The notes beneath the pieces are model-generated. The model was not told the DNA's origin, did no database searches, and saw nothing but the letters and a program-made list of their open reading frames with translations. Position numbers and translations under genes: made by a program. Below are positions 58,254-64,000 of a stretch of DNA of 64,000 nucleotides, piece by piece. Source of the DNA: JAHEEL01 sp963700375 (GTDB lineage: Bacteria > Actinomycetota > Acidimicrobiia > Spongiisociales > UBA5794); NCBI GenBank assembly GCA_963700375.1, contig CAVOXF010000006.1, positions 186,001 through 250,000 of the forward strand. Direction: 5' to 3'. Numbering within the stretch: the first letter of the stretch is position 1; every line of letters starts with the position of its first letter.

Positions 58254-61054
58254 CCGAATCTCCTCCCGGCCCAGGCGAATCCACCGAGAGCGATGAGCCA
58301 CACCAGTGCGACGACAGCCTGCGTTCGGCGCGACCCGATGGGGTCGAACCGGACGTTCGGCTCGACCGTTTGGATGGCGTTCGCCCAGTCGGCCTGCTGC
58401 CATTCCCCTGGACCCCACCGGGAGTTGGCGTTCTCGCGAATCAGGAGATCCCGGTTCGTCCCCGAAGCGACGGCATAGCCGGTGCCGACCCGACCCCACG
58501 GCGTCCCATCAGCCGTGACGGCGCGAACCGGGGATTCCGCCTCGTTCTCGAATGTCGTGTTGTCGAGACCGCCGCCGAGCGGCACCAGGTCCAACTGACC
58601 GATGAAGGCCGCACGCCATGCGTCGGCAAACGGATCAGCGTCGTTGCCGTCGAGCACCACAATCCACCGGATGGCGAACGGCGCAAGGACCTCGCCCGCC
58701 CGCTTCGTCTCGCCCGCTTCGATCTGCTGCAGCGCATCGGCCAGTGCGTCGTCGCCGGGCCGAGCGTCGGGAAGGTAGGTCTCCCACGACTGCGGCATCG
58801 GCGCGGAGACGAGGCGGTACGCGGCGCCATCGACCATGCGATTCTCCCCCGGCAGGCCCCCGGGTGCACCAACCACCAGGATTCGAGACATCGACGGGTC
58901 ACCCGGTCGCGCCGCCGAGAATGTGAACGCATCGCGATACTCGTCACCCGGGAAACCGGCGCGTCCTCCGAGAAGCGTCACAGCGGCAACGGCAACCAAA
59001 CACACGGACCCGGCGACCGAGACACCGGCGACGAGACGGCGCCAACCGCCGATCTCCGCCGTCCGGGTAATCGCCTCGAACGACGGTCCGACGACAAGAG
59101 CAAGCCCGAGCGCCACCAATGCGAGCCCGGCACCCTCGACTTCTCGCCCGAGATCCCAGCCTGAGGTCCTGGCGATGAACGCCCCGGAGACAGCGGCGAT
59201 CCCTCCCCAACCGGCGACGAGGGCGAGACGCTGTGGTGCCGACAGCAGCGTGGCCAACAGCGCGATCGCGGCAATGATGGACGTGGCGGTCGGAATCGCC
59301 CAAAAGGCGGCACCGCCGGTGAGGAAGCGGCCGAGGTCGGCCGCCGCGACCCACGGGAAGAGGAGCGGGATGGCCAGGATCGCTGCGATCGTCGACGTGC
59401 CAAACGCCCGCCACGCCGCGCGGTCGGTCATGTTGAGCAGCGCCCACACGAACAACGCGGCGGGTGGGATCAGCAGCGCAAGCGGTGCAAGGGCTGCAAC
59501 GATGCCCGCGAGTGCGGCGACCCCTGCGACCCGTGCGGCGCGGGCAAGCCAGGAATCCTGAACCGGCGCCAGAGAGAACCGCAGCACCCACGGGATGAGC
59601 CCGAGAGCGAACACCATCCCGACCCCCGTTTGCTGGGCGAGTGCCTGCGCGCCCGTGCCGGCGACGTACACAACACCAGCCAGCGTCCCTGCAACCGCGG
59701 CGATTCCCCACGTCCGTAGCAAGCGAACGGTACCCCAGATCCCGAGGAGCCACGATCCGGCGGTGAAGACGAACTCGGCAACGCGGCGATTGTCGAGCAG
59801 GACCGTCTGGATCGCGCCGGCGAGGCCGATGAGGGGACGAAGCGGCTCGACGGATCCCAGACCCGCCGGATTCCAACCGCCGGCGTAGGCGGATATCGCA
59901 TCGGATCCCGATTCGACGAACGGCAGGCTGAAGCCGACCGCGGGGAGGCCGGCGGTCCAGATGCCGCGCGTCGCCGCGAGGACGAAGAGGAAGGCAACAG
60001 CACCGACGACGAACGATGGCCTGCGGAGTTCGTTGCCGATGGCTTCGACCGAGAGTCGGTCCTCGCCGGGGAGGCGCGCGCGAATCCGATCTGAAAGCTG
60101 AGCGATAACGGACCTGAGCGAAACGGAGCCGCTGATCTGATACCGGAAGAGTTCGGCGTCGCCGACCACGCGGCCGCGCCGCGCCGCGCTCCTGGCGCTC
60201 AGGGTGCTCGGGAGCTTGACGAGATACCAGCCCCACGCCTTCAGCCAGTCGAAGAAGCGCCAGTGGCCCAGGAAGAGCGAGAGGATCGACTGGGCGAATC
60301 CCGAGAGGAACGCCATGGGGAGCGACCACAACAACGTGGTTGGTCCGTAGACCTTGGTCATGGCGCGGAATCGGCCGCCGCGCTCGCGCCAGCCGTCGAG
60401 CTTCCCCGAATCGTCGCGGGCGAGCACCTCCGACGACGGAACCGCGATGATGCGGGCCCCCCGGAGACGGGCGCGCTGGCAGAAGTCCACGGCGGCGGCG
60501 TACGCTGCCATCGAGCGGTCCGGGCCGCCAAGTCCTCGAGCGAGGTCGAGGCGAAGCAAGACGGATTGGCCGCTGACCGCCGCCACATCCCGCACGACGT
60601 CGTACTGTCCCTGGTCGAGTTCCTCCCCGTCGAATCCCGTGTATGGCGAGTCGAAGACATCGGTCGCGAAGCCGACCGAGAGCAGTCGCTCCTGGTTGTC
60701 GATATCGAGCACCTTCGACCCCGCAACCGAGGCGTCGAGACGCATCGCCTGATGGACGAGGGAGCCGAGTGCGTCGGGCCGTGGCTGCACCCCCTCCTGG
60801 ACGATCCAGATGTGGCTCACATCGTCGGAGGAATCGACGACGCCGCCGATATTCGCGATCCAGCCCACGTCGTGCTCGACGGCGATGCGGCGCGCGTCGC
60901 TCTCTCCTCCAACCACGATCAGCCGTCGCGGTCCGTACACTTGCCGTTGAACCGCTTCGATGGTGGTTGAGAGATCTGTGCCGCTACGCGCGAGGATCGC
61001 GGCCGCGACCGATGTGGGGGGTGCGCCCTCCGGAGATGACATGAACGACGCCAT
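58250..61054 (-). CDS. Large membrane protein with N-terminal GT2-like domain
   Basis: 930-934 residues. The first 260 residues are GT2-like (VAAAILARSGTDLSTTIEAVQRQ; HIWIVQEGVQPRPDALGSLV), the middle and C-terminal regions hold about a dozen or more membrane helices with exported loops, and the tail (QAVVALVWLIALGGFAWAG) is a final helix. The GT2 domain lacks an obvious DxD, so catalysis is doubtful. Start uncertain: ATG 61054 or 61042; the region overlaps the divergent cofD start. Confidence 0.8.
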   Translation of the reverse strand: MASFMSSPEGAPPTSVAAAILARSGTDLSTTIEAVQRQVYGPRRLIVVGGESDARRIAVEHDVGWIANIGGVVDSSDDVSHIWIVQEGVQPRPDALGSLVHQAMRLDASVAGSKVLDIDNQERLLSVGFATDVFDSPYTGFDGEELDQGQYDVVRDVAAVSGQSVLLRLDLARGLGGPDRSMAAYAAAVDFCQRARLRGARIIAVPSSEVLARDDSGKLDGWRERGGRFRAMTKVYGPTTLLWSLPMAFLSGFAQSILSLFLGHWRFFDWLKAWGWYLVKLPSTLSARSAARRGRVVGDAELFRYQISGSVSLRSVIAQLSDRIRARLPGEDRLSVEAIGNELRRPSFVVGAVAFLFVLAATRGIWTAGLPAVGFSLPFVESGSDAISAYAGGWNPAGLGSVEPLRPLIGLAGAIQTVLLDNRRVAEFVFTAGSWLLGIWGTVRLLRTWGIAAVAGTLAGVVYVAGTGAQALAQQTGVGMVFALGLIPWVLRFSLAPVQDSWLARAARVAGVAALAGIVAALAPLALLIPPAALFVWALLNMTDRAAWRAFGTSTIAAILAIPLLFPWVAAADLGRFLTGGAAFWAIPTATSIIAAIALLATLLSAPQRLALVAGWGGIAAVSGAFIARTSGWDLGREVEGAGLALVALGLALVVGPSFEAITRTAEIGGWRRLVAGVSVAGSVCLVAVAAVTLLGGRAGFPGDEYRDAFTFSAARPGDPSMSRILVVGAPGGLPGENRMVDGAAYRLVSAPMPQSWETYLPDARPGDDALADALQQIEAGETKRAGEVLAPFAIRWIVVLDGNDADPFADAWRAAFIGQLDLVPLGGGLDNTTFENEAESPVRAVTADGTPWGRVGTGYAVASGTNRDLLIRENANSRWGPGEWQQADWANAIQTVEPNVRFDPIGSRRTQAVVALVWLIALGGFAWAGRRFG

Positions 61055-62003
61055 TCAAGGCTTGAACTCGGCATATTCCAATCCTTTCGCCGTTCTGCTC
61101 GCCGGAGGGGTGGGAGGAGCACGGGCCGCACGGTCACTCCGCCGCACGTTCACCGCCGCTCAGATGACGGTGATCGGCAATGTCGGCGACGACGACCACA
61201 TGTACGGCGTCCCGGTCTCCGCCGACCTCGACACGCTGGTATACACCCTCGCCGGAATCGAAGGGCCCGAGGGCTGGGGGATTCGTGACGACACATTCTG
61301 GGTAATGGATCATCTCGGATCGCTCGGCGTTGACACGTCGTTCAGGCTCGGCGACCGGGACCTGGCGACCTGCCTGCGCCGGGCCCAGGTACTGCGATTC
61401 GGGGGGACGCTCTCCGACGCCACAGCGTCGATCTCGGCTTCCCTCGGCGTTGACACACCGATCCTCCCGGCCTCTGACGACCCGATCCGAACCCGGATAC
61501 AAGCCTCCGACGGCACCTGGCTCGCGTTCCAGGAGTACTTCGTCCAGCGCCGCAACCGCGACGTTGTCACGGCGATCGAATACGCAGGAGCGGCGACGGC
61601 CGCGGCAGCGCCGGGTGTAGTCGAGGCGATCAGCGCCGCGAGCCTTGTCATCATTGCGCCGTCGAACCCGCCGCTCTCGATTCACTCGATCCTCGCTGTC
61701 GACGATGTCTCCAGGGCCGTGGCCCGCCACCCGCGTGTGGTGGCGATCAGTCCGCTCTTCGGAGGCAAGGCACTGAAAGGCCCCGCAGATCGCGTCTTGG
61801 CGTCGCTCGGATACCCCCCCGGCAATGCCGGAGTCGCCGCCGCGTACGATGGGTTCATCACCGACCTGATCATCGACGAGGGTGATGCTGCCGACGCCGA
61901 CGATCTCGGGGGCTCGGTCTCCATCCACATCACCGATACTCGACTGGCCGAACGCGGCGCCGCCGCACGGTTCGCACAGTGGTTCGAGGGAGCGTTCGCA
62001 TGA
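61041..62003 (+). CDS. cofD: 2-phospho-L-lactate transferase (coenzyme F420 biosynthesis)
   Basis: 320 residues. LLAGGVGGARAARSLRR is the nucleotide-binding start, VIGNVGDDDHMYGVPVSADL and YTLAGIEGPEGWGIRDDT are the CofD/FbiA core and IIAPSNPPLSIHSILAV is the family signature. It transfers a lactyl-type phosphate to the deazaflavin Fo. The ATG at 61041 overlaps the opposite-strand gene; a TTG at 61062 is an alternative start. The 4-nt overlap with cofE continues the pathway. Confidence 0.94.
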   Translation: MNDAIQGLNSAYSNPFAVLLAGGVGGARAARSLRRTFTAAQMTVIGNVGDDDHMYGVPVSADLDTLVYTLAGIEGPEGWGIRDDTFWVMDHLGSLGVDTSFRLGDRDLATCLRRAQVLRFGGTLSDATASISASLGVDTPILPASDDPIRTRIQASDGTWLAFQEYFVQRRNRDVVTAIEYAGAATAAAAPGVVEAISAASLVIIAPSNPPLSIHSILAVDDVSRAVARHPRVVAISPLFGGKALKGPADRVLASLGYPPGNAGVAAAYDGFITDLIIDEGDAADADDLGGSVSIHITDTRLAERGAAARFAQWFEGAFA

Positions 62004-62695
62004 GCATCGAGATCCACCCCGTCCACGGCATCCCGGAGGTCGAACCCGGGGACGATCTCGCCATGTTGATCATCGCCGGACTGGCATCGTCCGGGGTCTC
62101 GCTGCTCGACCGAGACGTCGTCGTGGTCACGCACAAGGTGGTATCGAAGGCAGAGGGTCGGATCGAACCAGTCGCGGACGACCGTGCCTATCGGGAGTTG
62201 GCGGAGCGCGAGGCCCGGTCGATCCTCCGGCGACGCGGTGATCTCATGATCGCGCAGACCGCGCACGGATTCATCTGTGCCAACGCGGGTGTCGACCGGT
62301 CCAACGTCGCAGACGGTTACGCCATCCTCCTCCCGATCGACTCCGATCGCTCGGCACACCGCTTGCGGATGCAACTCCAGCAGGCGACCGGCGCCGAGAT
62401 CGCCGTGATCGTCACCGACACCTTCGGAAGGCCGTGGCGGCGGGGACTGGTCGATGTGGCGATCGGCGTCTCGGGCCTGCCGGCCACGATCGACCTCCGG
62501 GGCCAGCCCGACGCTCACGGCCGAACGATGAACGTGACCGAGATCGCGATCGTCGACGAGATCGCCGCAGCAGCAGATCTCGCCATGGGCAAGGCCGATG
62601 CCATTCCGGTTGCCGTCGTCCGCGGTCTCGATCTCACCGGCGAAGGCCGAGCCACCGACCTCGTCCGCCCCCCGGAAGAGGACATGTTCCGTTGA
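62000..62695 (+). CDS. cofE: Coenzyme F420:L-glutamate ligase
   Basis: 231 residues. VVVVTHKVVSKAEGRIEPV, TAHGFICANAGVDRSNV and VTDTFGRPWRRGLVDVAIG are the CofE motifs. It adds glutamates to F420-0. There is no C-terminal nitroreductase-like domain, unlike mycobacterial FbiB, so it resembles stand-alone CofE. The ATG at 62000 overlaps the cofD stop by 4 nt. Confidence 0.95.
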   Translation: MSIEIHPVHGIPEVEPGDDLAMLIIAGLASSGVSLLDRDVVVVTHKVVSKAEGRIEPVADDRAYRELAEREARSILRRRGDLMIAQTAHGFICANAGVDRSNVADGYAILLPIDSDRSAHRLRMQLQQATGAEIAVIVTDTFGRPWRRGLVDVAIGVSGLPATIDLRGQPDAHGRTMNVTEIAIVDEIAAAADLAMGKADAIPVAVVRGLDLTGEGRATDLVRPPEEDMFR

Positions 62696-62765
62696 GTCAC
62701 CGCTCACCAGTCACGAGACACCGGTCAGGCGGCGGAGGAGCCCGGCGACCAACGTGTACGTGCGG

Positions 62766-62796
62766 GCCGGCGATCGGCGTCTGGCGTCTGGCGACT
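62766..62796. repeat. Intergenic heptad repeat GGCGTCT-type
   Basis: GGCGATC GGCGTCT GGCGTCT GGCGACT in the 105-bp gap between cofE and the glycosylase gene. The core GGCG every 7 bp is shared with the other heptad arrays. Confidence 0.5.
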
Positions 62797-62800
62797 TCCC

Positions 62801-63682
62801 ATGCCTGAACTCCCAGAGATCGAGGCATATCTCGCTGCCCTTCGGCCGCGAATCGTCGGAGAGCGGTTGCGCCGGATCCGGATCCAGAGCTTCTCGGTGC
62901 TCAAGACCTATGACCCGCCGATCGGCGATATCGTCGAGGTGCCCGTCATCGGGGTCGACCGCCTCGGGAAGCGGATCGTGATCCATCTGGACGGGGGCCT
63001 GTCGCTCGTCGTACACCTGATGGTCGCCGGTCGATTGCAGTGGCTCTCACCCAACGCGACCATCCCGCGACGGTCGGGACTGGCGGCATTCGACTTCGCC
63101 AACGGGACCCTCCTCCTGACCGAGGCCGGTTCGAAGCGCAGGGCATCGATCCACCTCGTCGACGCAGAGGGCCTGGCCGGGCTCGATCCGGGAGGAGCCG
63201 AGATCGCCGACCTCACCGTGGCCGAATTCGGCGAGCGGCTGACCCGGGAACGTCATGCGCTCAAGCGGACGCTCACCGATCCCCGCCTGTTCGCGGGCGT
63301 CGGCGGAGCGTTCGCCGACGAGATCCTCTGGGCGGCCCGACTCTCCCCAACGCAGATGAGCACCAACCTCGATTCCGGCGAGGTCGCTCGACTTCATGCC
63401 GCTGCCGTCGAGACGCTGGACCGGTGGACCGTCCTCCGTGTCGCAGAGGTCGGCGACGGGTTCCCGACGAAGGTCACCGCCTCGCACCCCGAGATGGCCG
63501 TGCATGGGAGATACGGCGAACCCTGCCCGGAGTGCGGGGCACCGGTGCAGCGAATCGTTCACATCGGCCGGGAGACCAACTACTGCGCTGGCTGCCAGAC
63601 GGATGGTCGGATCCTCGCCGACCGCGCGCTCTCCCGTCTCCTCAAGGACGACCGCCCGAAGCATCTCGACGACCTGCGCTAG
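62801..63682 (+). CDS. Fpg/Nei-family DNA glycosylase
   Basis: 293 residues. Begins PELPE after Met, where the N-terminal Pro is the catalytic nucleophile; a conserved Lys follows in DRLGKRIVIHL; C-terminal zinc finger CPECGAPVQR ... YCAGCQTDGRIL. The helix-two-turn-helix segment VGGAFADEILWAARLSP lacks the usual Asn (normally GNIYADE), so DNA contacts may differ from true MutM. Either 8-oxoguanine or oxidised-pyrimidine removal is possible. Preceded by the heptad repeat. Confidence 0.88.
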   Translation: MPELPEIEAYLAALRPRIVGERLRRIRIQSFSVLKTYDPPIGDIVEVPVIGVDRLGKRIVIHLDGGLSLVVHLMVAGRLQWLSPNATIPRRSGLAAFDFANGTLLLTEAGSKRRASIHLVDAEGLAGLDPGGAEIADLTVAEFGERLTRERHALKRTLTDPRLFAGVGGAFADEILWAARLSPTQMSTNLDSGEVARLHAAAVETLDRWTVLRVAEVGDGFPTKVTASHPEMAVHGRYGEPCPECGAPVQRIVHIGRETNYCAGCQTDGRILADRALSRLLKDDRPKHLDDLR

Positions 63683-64000
63683 GGGTTGTTCCGGAACCAC
63701 TCGATCGTCTGGACAAGGCCGTCGTCCAGGCCCGTCCACGGCTGCCACCCGAGTGCCTCACGCGCCGCAGACGCGTCAAGGCACGACCGCCGCTGCTCCC
63801 CCGCCCGCGCTGCAGCATGATTGGGTCGGGCCGGCGAACCGACGATTCGTGCCATCCGTTCGTAGAGGCCGACCACGGTGGTCTCGATACCGGTGCCGAT
63901 GTTGAAGTAGCGATTGCCGCCCATCAACGCCGCACGCCAGAGCGCATCCGTCACGTCCTCGACGAACACGTAATCGCGGGTCTGCAGGCCGTCTCCGTAG
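63679..64000 (-). CDS. NAD-dependent epimerase/dehydratase, C-terminal part
   Basis: The start lies outside the window. The visible 106 residues read YGDGLQTRDYVFVEDVTDAL, YFNIGTGIETTVVGLYERMA and ALGWQPWTGLDDGLVQTIEW, the C-terminal substrate-binding part of UDP-glucose 4-epimerase-like SDR proteins. The stop overlaps the glycosylase stop by 4 bp, convergently. Confidence 0.88.
   Translation of the reverse strand, partial: YGDGLQTRDYVFVEDVTDALWRAALMGGNRYFNIGTGIETTVVGLYERMARIVGSPARPNHAAARAGEQRRSCLDASAAREALGWQPWTGLDDGLVQTIEWFRNNP

Noticed and set aside
1..64000. CRISPR arrays, prophage genes, rRNA or tRNA genes, complete insertion sequences
   Set aside because: None was found on either strand; the heptad repeats are too short and degenerate to be CRISPR.

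Overview
The window is a dense, high-GC bacterial chromosome segment that reads as actinobacterial. The evidence is: gene order shared with mycobacteria (ftsY-smc / rnc / DUF177 / SepIVA-like / coaD, and manB / SIS isomerase / sahH / DUF3499 near the F420 genes cofD-cofE); an InhA-like enoyl reductase; AdnAB-type paired helicase-nucleases; a zinc-type L28/L32 pair; and many -10-like TANNNT boxes only 6-10 nt before the start codon, as expected for leaderless mRNAs. A deep-branching class such as Acidimicrobiia is a plausible guess, but I cannot prove it from sequence alone. Genes are packed, and about eighteen junctions are 4-nt stop/start overlaps.

Layout. 1-10.5 kb (minus): ftsY, smc, rnc, plsX, rpmF, DUF177, SepIVA-like, coaD, rsmD, recG, a housekeeping block for protein targeting, chromosome condensation, RNA processing, lipid and CoA synthesis and repair. 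10.5-15.4 kb: rpmB, a cold-shock-like protein, an Lrp-type ligand-binding domain, ddl, fabI, a 4-TM protein, an RNA uracil methyltransferase and a PH/SHOCT membrane protein. 15.4-16.5 kb: an exceptional 1.1-kb hairpin-rich gap with no convincing gene. 16.5-23.8 kb (plus): four overlapping genes (Fe-S PD-(D/E)XK nuclease, DUF488, AdnA-like, AdnB-like). 23.8-28.7 kb: dtd, a DUF368 lipid-carrier transporter, a FlgM-like small protein, a CaiB-type CoA racemase/transferase, a peptidoglycan-binding lipoprotein and a DHA2 MFS exporter. 28.7-33.8 kb (minus): a nucleoside/sugar operon (nucleoside hydrolase, ribokinase, sugar dehydrogenase lipoprotein, and an Atg22/UMF1-type transporter with an inserted exported domain).

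33.9-45.7 kb: a D-cysteine desulfhydrase-type PLP enzyme; a relic region with a DUF222 fragment abutting the tmRNA 3' end; ssrA; a TlpA-like protein; a methyltransferase; then smpB, an EnvC-like M23 peptidase, ftsX, ftsE, prfB (with the classical RF2 +1 frameshift), a broken membrane protein and secA. ssrA, smpB and prfB give a trans-translation and termination neighbourhood; ftsEX with the M23 protein is a division-hydrolase module. 45.7-52.1 kb: a decayed four-helix-bundle gene, a NarL-type regulator, hpf, comF, sahH, a PGI/PMI-type isomerase, a Trm112-like protein and manB. 52.1-64 kb: envelope glycosylation (GT2, GtrA, large GT-C-like proteins, DUF5719), small zinc proteins, cofD-cofE for coenzyme F420, an Fpg/Nei glycosylase and the end of an epimerase.

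Four genes (adnA-like, the membrane protein before prfB, hpf and the SIS isomerase) each need a single-base correction to restore one reading frame. hpf and the SIS protein are expected to be functional, so small indel errors in the assembly are a serious possibility; these are kept separate from the prfB frameshift, which is a known programmed signal. The main unexplained features are the 15.4-16.5 kb structured gap, dispersed heptad repeats between genes, the CTGA junction before DUF488 and the transporter with the inserted domain.
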